Positions 34,252 to 43,943 are shown, counted from the stretch's first letter. The stretch is DNA of 64,000 bases from an uncultured Rhodospirillales bacterium (GCA_903924855.1 CAIYCW010000154.1:1-64000), one strand, 5' to 3'. Made by a program: numbers and translations. Notes: generated by a model from the sequence alone, not told the origin.

Positions 34252-35525
34252 GCCGAGAGGGCGATCATATCGGCGCCACCCAGATAGGGGCGCAGAGGGG
34301 CCGGGATGGCGATGTTGCCGTCCGCGGTCTGGTGGTTTTCCATCAGTGCGATCAGCGCGCGGCCGACCGCCACACCCGAGCCGTTCAGCGTGTGGACATT
34401 GCCGGCCGGCTTGCCGTCCGCCCCACGATACCGTGCGTTCATCCGGCGGGCCTGGAAGTCGCGCATGTTGGAACACGAGCTGATCTCCCGCCATGCCTGC
34501 TGGCCGGGCAGCCAGACTTCCAGATCGTGCGTGCGCGAAGAGCCGAAGCCGGTGTCGCCTGAGCAGAGCAGCAGGCGGCGATAGGGCAGTTCCAGCAGTT
34601 CGAGCACGCGCTCGGCGCAGTGCGTCATGCGCTCATGCTCCGCCTCGGACTGGTCGGGGGCGGTGATGCTGACGAGTTCGACCTTGTAGAACTGGTGCTG
34701 GCGCAGCATGCCGCGCGTGTCGCGCCCGGCGGAGCCGGCTTCGGAGCGAAAGCACGGGCTGAGGGCGGCGGAGCGGATCGGCAGCTGGGCGCCGGCCACG
34801 ATCTCGTCGCGCACATAGTTGGTCAGCGGCACCTCGGCGGTCGGGATCAGGTAGCGGCCATCGGTGGTCTTGAACAGATCCTCCTCGAATTTCGGCAGCT
34901 GGCCGGTGCCATAGGCGGTGGCGGCGTTGACCAGCAGCGGCACCTCCACCTCCTGGTAGCCGTGCTGCTCGGTGTGCAGGTCGAGCATGAACTGGCCAAG
35001 CGCGCGGGCGAGGCGGGCGAGCGGGCCGCGCAGGATGGTAAAGCGGGCCCCTGCCAGCTTGGCGGCGCGTTCGAACTCCATCAGGCCGGAGGCTTCGCCC
35101 AGCTCGAAATGCTGTTTGGCCGGAAAGTTGAGCAGAGTGGGCTCGCCCACCTGTTTGAGGGTGACATTGCCTGTCTCGTCGGCGCCATCGGGCACTGCGG
35201 CGTCGAGGATGTTGGGGAGGGCTTCGAGGATGCCCAGGATTTCGGCGTCCAGCGCGGTTGCCTTGGCGTCCGCGGTGGTGATGGCGCCGGTCAGCGCCTC
35301 GATCTGGGCGGTGAGCGGGGCCGTGTCCTCGCCGGTGCGCCGGGCGCGGCCGAAAGCCTCCGAGAGCTTCTTCTTTTCTGCCAGCATGGTCTGCTGCGAG
35401 GTCATCTCGGCGCGGCGTTCGGTGTCCAGCGCCAGGATGCGCGCCGATTGGGGCGCGAAGCCGCGCCGTGCCATGGCGCCGTCGAAGGCTTCGGGTTCGG
35501 CGCGGATCAGTTTGATATCATGCAT
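34248..35525 (-). CDS. serS: serine--tRNA ligase
   Basis: 425 residues. The N-terminal coiled-coil arm that contacts tRNASer is visible (about residues 25-105, [27 protein letters not shown]). The class II core has motif 2 ([30 protein letters not shown]) and motif 3 ([14 protein letters not shown] near the C-terminus). It charges tRNASer, and tRNASec if present. Start ATG 35525. It overlaps the carbonic anhydrase by 4 bp. Confidence 0.97.
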   Translation of the reverse strand: MHDIKLIRAEPEAFDGAMARRGFAPQSARILALDTERRAEMTSQQTMLAEKKKLSEAFGRARRTGEDTAPLTAQIEALTGAITTADAKATALDAEILGILEALPNILDAAVPDGADETGNVTLKQVGEPTLLNFPAKQHFELGEASGLMEFERAAKLAGARFTILRGPLARLARALGQFMLDLHTEQHGYQEVEVPLLVNAATAYGTGQLPKFEEDLFKTTDGRYLIPTAEVPLTNYVRDEIVAGAQLPIRSAALSPCFRSEAGSAGRDTRGMLRQHQFYKVELVSITAPDQSEAEHERMTHCAERVLELLELPYRRLLLCSGDTGFGSSRTHDLEVWLPGQQAWREISSCSNMRDFQARRMNARYRGADGKPAGNVHTLNGSGVAVGRALIALMENHQTADGNIAIPAPLRPYLGGADMIALSA

Positions 35526-35547
35526 GGTGACAGGCTCACTTCATCAA

Positions 35548-35636
35548 CGTAGGGCGGAAGAGCGCAGCGTCATCCGCCTGCGATCTCGCCGAGAAGGCCC
35601 ATGGCGGATGACGGCTTCGCCTCTTCCGCCCTACGG
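35548..35636. repeat. long imperfect inverted repeat formed by two REP-like arms
   Basis: The left arm begins CGTAGGGCGGAAGAG and ends GTCATCCGCC; the right arm begins GGCGGATGAC and ends CTCTTCCGCCCTACG. Arms of about 31 and 33 bp are near-perfect complements around a 24-bp centre. It looks like a paired, BIME-like version of the single palindromes found elsewhere in the window. It occupies nearly the whole gap between tatC and serS. Confidence 0.85.
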
Positions 35637-35642
35637 GGCCGG

Positions 35643-36428
35643 TTACTCCTCGGCCGGCTGTTTCGGCTCGACGATGCGGGCTGCGATGATCGAGACCTCG
35701 TAGAGCAGCATCAGCGGCACGGCGAGGCCGATCTGGGTGATGACGTCGGGCGGGGCCAGGATGGCGGCGACGACGAAGTTGCCGACCACCGCGTAGCGCC
35801 GGTATTTGGCGAGGCCCTTGGAGTTGACGATGCCCACCTTGGCCAGCAGCGACAGCGCCACCGGCAGCTGGAACGCCACCCCGAAGGCGAAGATCAGCTT
35901 CATCACCAGGTCGAGATACTCGCCCACCTTCGGCTCCAGCTCGATCGGCAGGCCACCGGCGCCGCCCGCGTTCTGGAAGGAGGCGAAGAATTTCCAGGCC
36001 ACCGGGAAGATGAAGTAATAGGCAAGGGCCGCGCCCATCACGAACAGGATCGGCGTTGCCAGCAGGAACGGCGCGAAGGCGCGTTTTTCGCTGCGATACA
36101 GGCCAGGGGCCACGAACATCCAGACCTGCCCCGCCACGATCGGGAAGGACAGGCAGGCCGCCCCGAAGAAGGCCACCTTGATATAGGTGAAGAACGCCTC
36201 GGTCAGATGTGTGTAGATCAGCCGCCTGCCGCCGCCTTGCGCCTCCAGCACGGCGGCCAGCGGTTCGGCGAGGAAGGAGAAGATGACGTCCGAGAAATGG
36301 TAGCAGACGAAGAAGGTGAGCAGCAGCGCCACCATCGACCACAGCAGCCGGCGGCGCAGCTCGATCAGGTGATCGAGCAGCGGCATCGGCGTGTCATTGA
36401 TCGGGTCGTGGGCGTCTGTTCTGGACAC
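35643..36428 (-). CDS. tatC: twin-arginine translocase subunit TatC
   Basis: 261 residues with six membrane helices. Family motifs: the MPLLDHLIELRRRLLWS N-terminus (signal-peptide RR recognition region), FVAPGLYRSEKR near residue 107, and VGNFVVAAILAPPDVITQ near 215. TatC is the inner-membrane receptor for folded twin-arginine substrates. It follows tatB by 18 bp. tatA is not in the window. Confidence 0.97.
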   Translation of the reverse strand: MSRTDAHDPINDTPMPLLDHLIELRRRLLWSMVALLLTFFVCYHFSDVIFSFLAEPLAAVLEAQGGGRRLIYTHLTEAFFTYIKVAFFGAACLSFPIVAGQVWMFVAPGLYRSEKRAFAPFLLATPILFVMGAALAYYFIFPVAWKFFASFQNAGGAGGLPIELEPKVGEYLDLVMKLIFAFGVAFQLPVALSLLAKVGIVNSKGLAKYRRYAVVGNFVVAAILAPPDVITQIGLAVPLMLLYEVSIIAARIVEPKQPAEE

Positions 36429-36446
36429 GGTCTACCTGTCGGTTCG

Positions 36447-36959
36447 TCAGAGATAATAGGGCCGCGGGGTCTCAGGCGGAATGAAGGCGGGCGGCTTTGG
36501 CTTCTCGGGGATGAAGTCGATCTCGGGCGGAATGAATTCGGGCTTCACCACGCCGCTTTTGTCGAGCGCCCTGCCCTGTTCGTCGAACAAGGGCGGCACG
36601 ACCGGGGCGGGGATTTCGGTTGTGGTGCCGATCTCGGTGGTGACATTGGCATAGTCATAGGGTGATGCCAGCGGGTTGTCGTTCAAGGTGGCGCGCAGCG
36701 AGCCATCCGAATCGACGGCCTTCTCGATCTCGCCCTTGATGTCGAAATTGCGCAGCTGGGTGAGCTGGTCGCGCACCTCGGAGAGATTGGCCTCGCGCAC
36801 CATCTCGTCCACATGGCCCTGGAACTCGCCGGCCATCTTGCGCGCCTTCTTGACGAAGCCGGCGACGGTCTTGATGGCCGCCGGCAGGTCCTTCGGACCG
36901 ATGGCGATCAGCGCAACCACGCCGACAAGGGCGATCTCGGTCCAGGCGAAGTCGAACAT
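36447..36959 (-). CDS. tatB: Sec-independent translocase protein TatB
   Basis: 170 residues. A single N-terminal helix MFDFAWTEIALVGVVALIAIGPKDLP, with the E8 and GPKDLP hinge, is followed by an amphipathic helix (KTVAGFVKKARKMAGEFQGHV). The C-terminus is long, Pro/Glu-rich and probably disordered (PPEIDFIPEKPKPPAF). Length distinguishes TatB from the shorter TatA. It works with TatC in substrate recognition. Confidence 0.94.
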   Translation of the reverse strand: MFDFAWTEIALVGVVALIAIGPKDLPAAIKTVAGFVKKARKMAGEFQGHVDEMVREANLSEVRDQLTQLRNFDIKGEIEKAVDSDGSLRATLNDNPLASPYDYANVTTEIGTTTEIPAPVVPPLFDEQGRALDKSGVVKPEFIPPEIDFIPEKPKPPAFIPPETPRPYYL

Positions 36960-37037
36960 GTGGGGCTTTTTTCTCCTGGGCGGCTTGCTAGCAGGAAAGC
37001 CTGGGGTTGGGAAATACGCAGCGGGTGGTGGGGCGGC

Positions 37038-37598
37038 TCAGACCGGATCGGGGGCCGTGACGGCGGCCGGGTCGAGCAGCAGCTCGTCGCGGCGTGGCAG
37101 CTGGCGCAGATCGGCGAGGCCGAAATGGCTGAGAAAGGCGGGGGTCGTGGCCCACAGCGTGGGCCGGCCCGGCGCCTCCTTGCGGCCGGCGGGGGCGATC
37201 ACGCCGATCTCCAGCAGCTGATCCATGGTGCCCTGCGACAGCGTGGCGCCGCGGATTTCCTCGATCTCGGTGCGGGTGACCGGCTGGTGGTAGGCGATGA
37301 TCGCCAGCGTCTCCATCGCCACCCGCGGCAGGCGGCGCTTGACCTCCACCACCTGGCGCAGCAGCGGGGCCAGATCGAGGGCGGTGCGGAACTGAAAACC
37401 GCCGCCGATCTCGACCAGCTCCACGCCGCGGCCGTCATATTGCGCGCGCAGGGCCGTGATGATGGCGGCCAGATCGGCGAAATCCGACATCACCCGCAGC
37501 AGCGCGCTGGGCGGCACCGGCTGGGCTGCGGCGAAGATCAACGCCTCCGCCAGGCGCAGGTCCTGGGCGAAGAGGGCGGGGTCCTGGGTCTCGCTCAT
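37038..37598 (-). CDS. scpB: segregation and condensation protein ScpB
   Basis: 186 residues, two winged-helix domains. Landmarks: ALIFAAAQPVPPSAL near residue 14, RVAMETLAIIAYHQPVTRTEIEEIRG near 95 and GRPTLWATTPAFLSHFGL near 148. It partners with ScpA and SMC in chromosome condensation. Starts in a 4-bp overlap with the scpA stop. Confidence 0.95.
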   Translation of the reverse strand: MSETQDPALFAQDLRLAEALIFAAAQPVPPSALLRVMSDFADLAAIITALRAQYDGRGVELVEIGGGFQFRTALDLAPLLRQVVEVKRRLPRVAMETLAIIAYHQPVTRTEIEEIRGATLSQGTMDQLLEIGVIAPAGRKEAPGRPTLWATTPAFLSHFGLADLRQLPRRDELLLDPAAVTAPDPV

Positions 37599-38356
37599 TT
37601 TGGCGCCTCACTGGCAAGATCGAGCAGGATGGGGCCGAACGCGCTGTCCTGGCGCAGCGCGATCTGGCCGTTGCGGGCCAGTTCCAGCCCCGCGATCAGC
37701 GTGCTGGCCATGGCACCGCGGCGTTCGACCGGGGTTGGCGTGTGATCGGGCAGGAAGGCCATCAGATCGCTGCCCCGAGGCAGGCTGCCGAGCAGGCTGC
37801 GCAGCCGGTCCAGCGCCTGTTGCACGGTCCAGAGCGTGTGCGGCACGGGCGTGTAGATGGCCGAGCCCATGGCGCGCCTGCGGGCGGCCAGATAGGCGCG
37901 CAGCAGGCCCGCCACATCGAAGGCGTATTGCGAGCGATCGGTCTCGATGAGGGATTCGGGAGCACCCCGCTCGAACACGTCATGGCCGAGCACGGGTTGG
38001 ACGGTGAGCCATTCGGCCAGCTCGCGCACCCGTGCGAGGTCGCGCAGCCGTGCGGCGAGGCGATCGGCCTGGTGTTCGGCCTCCTCCACCCCCTCCTCGC
38101 TGGCCGGCAGCAGCAGGCGGGATTTCAGCCAGGCGAGCCAGGCGGCCATCACCAGCCAATCGGCGGCGAGCTCCAGCCGAATGCGGCGGGCCCCTTCGAT
38201 GACGGCCAGGAACTGGTCCACCAGATCAGCGATCGAGATGGTGGCGAGATCGAGCTTCTGCTGGCGGGCGAGGTCGAGCAGCAGGTCGAGCGGCCCCTCG
38301 AACCCCGCCAGATGCAGCATCAGCGACTGCGAGCCGGACTCAGACTCCGGAGCCAT
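37595..38356 (-). CDS. scpA: segregation and condensation protein ScpA (kleisin)
   Basis: 253 residues. The N-terminal kleisin SMC-binding region is clear: FEGPLDLLLDLARQQKLDLATISIADLVDQFL at residues 19-50, then AWLAWLKSRLLLP. A C-terminal winged helix follows. ScpA bridges the SMC heads. It overlaps the upstream protease gene by 17 bp and scpB by 4 bp. Confidence 0.95.
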   Translation of the reverse strand: MAPESESGSQSLMLHLAGFEGPLDLLLDLARQQKLDLATISIADLVDQFLAVIEGARRIRLELAADWLVMAAWLAWLKSRLLLPASEEGVEEAEHQADRLAARLRDLARVRELAEWLTVQPVLGHDVFERGAPESLIETDRSQYAFDVAGLLRAYLAARRRAMGSAIYTPVPHTLWTVQQALDRLRSLLGSLPRGSDLMAFLPDHTPTPVERRGAMASTLIAGLELARNGQIALRQDSAFGPILLDLASEAPK

Positions 38357-39047
38357 GACCTGCCAGTCTGAGCACGAGATTGCGTGCGTGGGGCAGCACG
38401 AAGTCCAGCCAGTCCTGCACCGGGTGGATCGGATGGGCGGTGCCGCGCGTCATCTCCGGGATGATGAACATCACCAGCATGACGATGAGAATGCCGTAGC
38501 GTTCGAGCTTGGCCCATTTCAGGGCCAGCGCCTCCGGCAGCAGCCCCACCACGATGCGCCCGCCATCGAGTGGCGGGATCGGCAGCAGGTTGAACAGGGC
38601 CAGCACGAGGTTGAACAGGATGAAATCGTCCAGGAACTCCACCGCGGGGTCGACCGCTGCGTCCGGCAGCCAGTCGAGCCCCCAGGCGGCGAGGCCTGCG
38701 AGCCAGGCGAGCAGGAAATTCGCGGCGGGGCCGGCTGCCGCCACGATCATCATGCCGCGGCGCGGGTTGGAGAAGCGCCAGGCGCCGACCGGGACCGGCT
38801 TGGCCCAGCCGAACATGAAGGCGACGCGGCCGATGGTGAGCAGCTGGGAGATCAGCAGAAATCCGGGCAGCAGGATGGTGCCGACACGGTCGATATGCAC
38901 AAGCGGGTTGAGCGAGAGGCGGCCGGCCTTCTTGGCGGTGTCATCCCCCAGCGCCCAGGCGGCGTAGCCATGCGCTGCCTCGTGCAGGGTGATGGCCAGG
39001 ATCACCGGCAGCACGGCGAGCACGATGGAGAGGATGGTGTCGATCAT
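38340..39047 (-). CDS. site-2 protease family (M50) zinc membrane metalloprotease
   Basis: 235 residues from ATG 39047; the longer open frame upstream lies in nagZ. Polytopic, with the zinc-binding HEAAH at residues 22-26 in the first helix and the third-ligand motif NLLPIPPLDGGRI near 148. This is the compact rhomboid-like S2P family without PDZ domain, common beside scpA in alphaproteobacteria. Substrate unknown. It overlaps nagZ by 4 bp. Confidence 0.93.
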   Translation of the reverse strand: MIDTILSIVLAVLPVILAITLHEAAHGYAAWALGDDTAKKAGRLSLNPLVHIDRVGTILLPGFLLISQLLTIGRVAFMFGWAKPVPVGAWRFSNPRRGMMIVAAAGPAANFLLAWLAGLAAWGLDWLPDAAVDPAVEFLDDFILFNLVLALFNLLPIPPLDGGRIVVGLLPEALALKWAKLERYGILIVMLVMFIIPEMTRGTAHPIHPVQDWLDFVLPHARNLVLRLAGHGSGV

Positions 39048-40033
39048 GCCAGCAGGCTGGCGCGTTCGGCGCTGGCAGCCGCGATGTCGCACGGCACCGC
39101 GCGCGCGGCCACGAAGTCCCGCGCCTGGTGCAGGCGGGCTTCGGCGGTCACGGACAAGGGTGGGCAATGTTCGAGCACCGAGCGGTTTTGCGCCACTTCG
39201 CCTGGGCAATAAAGAGCGATGTCGCAGCCGGCGCGCAGACAGGCCTGGGCGCGGTGTTCGGGCGCGCCCTGCAGCGCGTGCATCGCGAGGTCGTCGGACA
39301 GCAGCAGGCCGCCAAAGCCGATGCGGCCGCGGATCACCTCGGCGATCAGCCTGGCTGACAGCGTGGCGGGGTTGTCCTGATCCACAGCGCGATAGAGCAG
39401 ATGCGCGGTCATGGCGCAGGGCAGATCGGCGTTGCGCTGGAAAGCGAGCAGATCGGCCTCGTCGATATCGGCGAGTTCGGGCAGCGCCAGATGGCTGTCG
39501 GCCAGCGCGCGGCCGTGGCCGGGCAGGTGTTTCATCACCGGGATGACACCGCCAGCGGCCAGACCCTCCGCCATGGCGCGGCCGAGCAGGGCCACGGTTT
39601 CGGGATCGGCGTCAAAGGCGCGATCGCCGATGGCGGTGGTGGCGCCGGGCACGGCACGATCGAGCACGGGGGCGCAGACCATGTCGAAGCCGAGGGCGGC
39701 ACATTCGGCGCCGATCAGCATGCCGTGCAGGAAGGCGGCCCGGCGGCCGGCATGCTGGTTGCGCGCGAAGACGGCACCGATGCGCGATGCCGCGGGGTGG
39801 GCTGTGAAATGCGGCGGCCGCAGCCTTGCCACCCGCCCGCCTTCCTGATCGACGGCGATCACGGCCCCAGGCGGCAGGGCCGCGCGCAGATCGGCGGTGA
39901 GGCGGCGCAGCTGGTCGGGTGTTTCGATGTTGCGGGCGAACAGGATCACGCCCGCGGGCGGATGCTGGGCCAACGGCGCGCGCGTCTCTGGGTCGAGCGC
40001 GGGGCCCGGCAGTCCCAGAATCGCGGCGCGCAT
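39044..40033 (-). CDS. nagZ: beta-N-acetylhexosaminidase NagZ
   Basis: 329 residues from ATG 40033; an in-frame TTG at 40048 would add five residues. GH3 family: AVDQEGGRVARLRP near residue 60, the mobile catalytic loop KHLPGHGRALADSH near 167, and the nucleophile Asp in LLSDDLAMHAL near 245. It removes GlcNAc from anhydromuropeptides in cell-wall recycling, in the cytoplasm. Located between the SPOR protein and the M50 protease genes. Confidence 0.95.
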   Translation of the reverse strand: MRAAILGLPGPALDPETRAPLAQHPPAGVILFARNIETPDQLRRLTADLRAALPPGAVIAVDQEGGRVARLRPPHFTAHPAASRIGAVFARNQHAGRRAAFLHGMLIGAECAALGFDMVCAPVLDRAVPGATTAIGDRAFDADPETVALLGRAMAEGLAAGGVIPVMKHLPGHGRALADSHLALPELADIDEADLLAFQRNADLPCAMTAHLLYRAVDQDNPATLSARLIAEVIRGRIGFGGLLLSDDLAMHALQGAPEHRAQACLRAGCDIALYCPGEVAQNRSVLEHCPPLSVTAEARLHQARDFVAARAVPCDIAAASAERASLLA

Positions 40034-40059
40034 CGCTGTGGCGGGCAAGCTGTGGCCGG

Positions 40060-40953
40060 TCAGGAATTGCCGACCGTGCAGCTGCCGCCCTGTGCCTTCA
40101 GCCCGGCGCAGAAACTGCCGGCGGCGGCGCGGTCGGCAAAGCCTGCCACGCGCAGGCGGTAGAAGGATTTCCCGTCATGCTCGACATGGGCGACGCTGGG
40201 CTGGCGATCGCCCAGCAGTGCTGGGAATTTATGCGACAGGCGGCGCCATTCGGACATGGCGGCGGCTTCGGAGCCGACGGCTGCGAGTTGCACCACCGGG
40301 TGGCCGGGGGCGATTGCGGCCAGGGCTTTGCCTGGTTTGGCCGCGGCCTTGGCCTTGGCCTGGGTCGTTCCAGGGGCCGTGACAGGGGCCGTGACCGGTG
40401 CTGTGACGGTTTGGGCGGGGGTTGGTACGGCTGCGGGCGGCGCCTCGGCGGCGGGGGCGCGGGAGGCGTTCAGCAGCGGGCGCAGCGGCGTTTCGGCCAG
40501 CGGCGCCACGCGCAGCGGTTCCGGCGCTGGGGCAGTGGCCGGCGCCTGGGATGTGGCGACCGGTGCCGGGGCCGGGGTGGCTTGTGGCATTACCGGCGGG
40601 GCGCCGGAGCGCAGCGCGCCCAAGGCGGGTGTCTCGGGCTGCGGTGCAACAACGGCCTTGCCGTCCACGCCGCCGGAGAGAATACCCTCATTGGCGCCGG
40701 CCACCTTCATGCCGCCCTGATCGACGGGCTTTTCACGCACGGGCCGGCTGTCCGCCTCAATGACGGGAACGCCCGCGCTGTGATGGCCGACCCAGGACCA
40801 CAGGCTGATCAGCCCCAGCACACCGACCGCGATGCCGGCTGCGATGATGATCATGCGTTTGGTGTTGGGCGGTGGTGCGCCGCGATATTCGCGCGGGGCG
40901 TAGCCGCGCGCGGCACCCAGGGTTGGAAACGGAATGTCCAGATCGTCGCGCAT
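40060..40953 (-). CDS. SPOR domain-containing membrane protein
   Basis: 297 residues. A short cytoplasmic N-terminus is followed by one membrane segment (MIIIAAGIAVGVLGLISLWSW, about 34-54), a long Ala/Pro/Thr-rich periplasmic linker with short repeats (VTAPVTAPVTAP), and a C-terminal SPOR domain (VVQLAAVGSEAAAMSEWRRL ... YRLRVAGFADRAAAGSFCAGL). SPOR domains bind denuded septal peptidoglycan, so a role in division or wall remodelling is likely. Next to nagZ, as in related genomes. Confidence 0.92.
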   Translation of the reverse strand: MRDDLDIPFPTLGAARGYAPREYRGAPPPNTKRMIIIAAGIAVGVLGLISLWSWVGHHSAGVPVIEADSRPVREKPVDQGGMKVAGANEGILSGGVDGKAVVAPQPETPALGALRSGAPPVMPQATPAPAPVATSQAPATAPAPEPLRVAPLAETPLRPLLNASRAPAAEAPPAAVPTPAQTVTAPVTAPVTAPGTTQAKAKAAAKPGKALAAIAPGHPVVQLAAVGSEAAAMSEWRRLSHKFPALLGDRQPSVAHVEHDGKSFYRLRVAGFADRAAAGSFCAGLKAQGGSCTVGNS

Positions 40954-40988
40954 TGCTCAGCTCCTGGCTGAGCGCGGCTGTCACCGGC

Positions 40989-42770
40989 TCAGCGCATTTC
41001 CTCGACGGGGGCTACCCCCATAATGGCCAATCCCGACCGAATCACGGCGGCCGTGGCCGCCACAAGCACAATTCGCGCACGGGTTTCATCCGGCCGGTCG
41101 TCCTGCAGGAAGCGCAGTGTGGTGTCATCGCGGCCGCGGTTCCACAGCATATGAAAGTCGCCCGCCAAGTCATAGAGAAAAAACGCTATTCTATGCGGCT
41201 CGCGCGCAAAGGCCGCCTGTTCGACCTGGCGTGGCCACGAGGCGAGGCGGCGGATCAGCGTCATCTCGGCCGGGTTGTCGAGACTCGACAGATCGGCATC
41301 AAGAAGGGCCTGCGGCGAGACATCCATCTTCTCGGCGGCGGCGCGCAGCACCGAGCGGCAGCGGGCATGGGCGTATTGGACGTAGAAATTCGGGTTCTCG
41401 CGGGTCTGCGCGATGGCCTGGTCGATGTCGAAATCCATCTGCGCGTCTGATTTGCGGGTGAGCATTGTGAAGCGGACGGCATCGCGCCCGACCTCCTCCA
41501 GCAGGTCGCGCAGGGTGATGAAGGTGCCGGCGCGCTTGGACATGCGGACCAGCTCGCCGCCCTTGAGCACTTTGACGATCTGGCAGAGCACGATGTCCAG
41601 CGTGGCGTTGGAATTGCCCGCCAGCGCCTTCACCGCGGCCTTCATGCGCGAGACATAGCCGCCGTGATCGGCCCCCCAGACATCGATCATGATCTGCGCG
41701 CCGCGCGCCATCTTGTCGGCGTGGTAGGCGATGTCGTTGGCGAAGTAGGTGTTGGAGCCGTCCGATTTGCGCAGCGGACGATCGACATCGTCGCCGAAGC
41801 TGGTGGCGCGGAACAGGGTCTGCTCGCGGGCCTCCCAGTCATCGGGCAGCTTGCCTTTCGGCGGTTCCAGCACGCCTTCATAGATCAGGCCCATGCCGGT
41901 CAGCGTGTCGATCACCTTGTCGGTGGCGCCTTGCCGGACCAGTTCGCGCTCGGAGCTGTAGCGGTCGAACCGGATGCCGAGCAGTTCGAGGTCTTCGCGG
42001 ATGCCGTCCATCATCATGGCGAGCGCGGTTTCGCGCACGGTCTCGAACCACAAATCGGGCTCGGCGTTCTCCAGCGTGGCGGTGGCGAGGGTGGCGCCGT
42101 GCTCGGCGGCGAGGCGCTGGCCGACGGCGATCAGATATTCGCCGCCATATTGCAGTCCGCCCGGGATGCGCTCGGCGTAGTCGTCCTGCGACAGGCTGGT
42201 GCCGATGACTTCGAGGTAGCGCCAATAGGCGGCATAGGCCAGGGCTGTGACCTGGCCGCCGGCGTCGTTGATCAGATATTCCTTGGTGACGGCGAAGCCC
42301 GCCTTGGCGAGCAGATTGGCCAGGGCGTCGCCCACCACGGCACCCCGGCAATGGCCGACATGCATCGGGCCGGTGGGGTTGGCGGAGACGTATTCGACAT
42401 TGACCGGAATGCCGGCACCGATGCTGCCATCGCCATAGGCCTCACCGCGGGCGAGGATCACCGGCAGCTGGGCGCGCAGGAAGGCGGGCGCCAGATGCAG
42501 GTTGACGAAGCCGGGGCCGGCCATCTCGGCGCGGTCCACCATCGGCAGTGCGGCCAGGGCGGTGGCGAGGGCGGCGCCGATCTCCTGCGGCTTGCGGCTA
42601 GCCTGCTTGCTGACCACCAGGGCTGCGTTGGTGGCCATGTCGCCATGGGTTTCGTCCTTGGTGGCCGTGACCTCGACACGGGCCAGCACCTCGGCGGGAA
42701 GCTCGGGCAGCATGGCGGCAAGGGCTGCGAGCACATGGGCGCGCAGTTCGGCGAACAGGTTTTCTTGCAT
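40989..42770 (-). CDS. argS: arginine--tRNA ligase
   Basis: 593 residues from ATG 42770 (GTG 42782 also in frame). Class I synthetase: an N-terminal Add-1 domain, the HIGH-like HVGH in ANPTGPMHVGHCRGAVVG near residue 120, and the KMSKS-equivalent VRMSKRAG near 405. A DALR anticodon-binding domain lies at the C-terminus (NPNFYVQYAHARCRS onward). Charges tRNAArg. It follows dgt by 18 bp. Confidence 0.97.
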   Translation of the reverse strand: MQENLFAELRAHVLAALAAMLPELPAEVLARVEVTATKDETHGDMATNAALVVSKQASRKPQEIGAALATALAALPMVDRAEMAGPGFVNLHLAPAFLRAQLPVILARGEAYGDGSIGAGIPVNVEYVSANPTGPMHVGHCRGAVVGDALANLLAKAGFAVTKEYLINDAGGQVTALAYAAYWRYLEVIGTSLSQDDYAERIPGGLQYGGEYLIAVGQRLAAEHGATLATATLENAEPDLWFETVRETALAMMMDGIREDLELLGIRFDRYSSERELVRQGATDKVIDTLTGMGLIYEGVLEPPKGKLPDDWEAREQTLFRATSFGDDVDRPLRKSDGSNTYFANDIAYHADKMARGAQIMIDVWGADHGGYVSRMKAAVKALAGNSNATLDIVLCQIVKVLKGGELVRMSKRAGTFITLRDLLEEVGRDAVRFTMLTRKSDAQMDFDIDQAIAQTRENPNFYVQYAHARCRSVLRAAAEKMDVSPQALLDADLSSLDNPAEMTLIRRLASWPRQVEQAAFAREPHRIAFFLYDLAGDFHMLWNRGRDDTTLRFLQDDRPDETRARIVLVAATAAVIRSGLAIMGVAPVEEMR

Positions 42771-42788
42771 CGTTCCAGTCACTTGTGA

Positions 42789-43943
42789 TCAGCCCGAGAC
42801 GGTGATGTCGGTCAGGCGGGAATGTTCGTCGAGCGCGAAGCGGTCGGTCATGCCGGCGATGTAGTCGGCCACCGCCTGGGCGGCGCGGGTGCTGCCCGGC
42901 ACGTCTCCGGCACGGCCGCGCCAGTCATCGGGCAGCAGGCTGGGCGCCTCGTGCAGCAGGGTGAAGATCTCGGTGGTCACGCGCCGCGCCTTGGCGGTCA
43001 TGCGGTTGACGCGCCAGTGGCGATACATGCGGGCGAACAGGAAATCCTTGATGACGTGATTGGCATCGGCCATGGCCGGGCTGAAGGCCACGGTGGGGCG
43101 CTTGGCGTGGCGGATGGCATCCGCGTCGGTGGGGGCGAGCTCGGTGATGCGCCGGCGGGTTTCGGCCACCAGATCGGTGATCAGCGTGTTGATCACCCGG
43201 CGCAGCGTTTCGTGGCGCAGGCGGGCGGGCGGCATGTCGAAGCTGGCGGTGCGGGCCACGGCAAGCGCGTCCTTAACCACGGGCAGGTGGGCGATGTCCT
43301 CGATGGTGAAGAGCTGGGCGCGCAGCCCGTCATCCAGATCGTGGCTGTGATAGGCGATGTCATCCGCCATGGCGGCGACCTGGGCCTCGGCGGAGGCGTA
43401 GGTGTGCAGATCGAGGCGGAACTTCTTGTCGTATTCCTCGACATAGGGCGGTGGCTTGCGCAGCGGGCCGTTGTGCTTGGCCAGGCCTTCCAGCGCCTCC
43501 CAGGTGAGGTTGAGGCCGTCGAAATCGGCGTAGCGGGATTCCAGAAGGGTGACGATACGCAGCGCCTGGGCGTTGTGGTCGAACCCGCCATGCGGCTTCA
43601 TCACGGCGCGCAGCGCGTCCTCGCCGGCGTGGCCGAACGGGGTGTGGCCGAGATCATGGGCGAGGGCGAGCGCCTCGGTCAGATCCTCGTCGAGCGCAAG
43701 TTCGCGGGCGATGGAGCGGGCGATCTGGGCGACCTCGATCGAATGGGTAAGCCGGGTGCGGTAGAAATCGCCCTCGTGATTGACGAAGACCTGGGTTTTG
43801 TATTGCAGCTTGCGAAAGGCGGAGGCGTGGATGATGCGGTCGCGGTCGCGCTGCCAGGGGCTGCGCGTGGCGGCCTCCGGCTCGGGGTGCAGCCTCCCGC
43901 GGGAGGTTTCGGGCTGAACCGCCCAGGGCGCGCGCGTGGTCAT
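42789..43943 (-). CDS. dgt: deoxyguanosinetriphosphate triphosphohydrolase-like protein
   Basis: 384 residues. HD-domain metal site residues are in place: RLTHSIEVAQIAR near residue 63 and HDLGHTPFGHAGEDAL near 93, with the partner Asp in MADDIAYHSHDLDDG near 200. It hydrolyses dNTPs to nucleoside and tripolyphosphate; the length fits the type 2 (Dgt-like) subgroup. First gene of a long minus-strand run that continues to the rhodanese gene at 33299. Confidence 0.95.
   Translation of the reverse strand: MTTRAPWAVQPETSRGRLHPEPEAATRSPWQRDRDRIIHASAFRKLQYKTQVFVNHEGDFYRTRLTHSIEVAQIARSIARELALDEDLTEALALAHDLGHTPFGHAGEDALRAVMKPHGGFDHNAQALRIVTLLESRYADFDGLNLTWEALEGLAKHNGPLRKPPPYVEEYDKKFRLDLHTYASAEAQVAAMADDIAYHSHDLDDGLRAQLFTIEDIAHLPVVKDALAVARTASFDMPPARLRHETLRRVINTLITDLVAETRRRITELAPTDADAIRHAKRPTVAFSPAMADANHVIKDFLFARMYRHWRVNRMTAKARRVTTEIFTLLHEAPSLLPDDWRGRAGDVPGSTRAAQAVADYIAGMTDRFALDEHSRLTDITVSG

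Noticed and set aside
40380-40420. Short repeats (GTGAC-GGGGCC type) as a tandem DNA repeat element
   Set aside because: They encode the VTAP repeats of the SPOR protein linker and are explained as low-complexity coding sequence.
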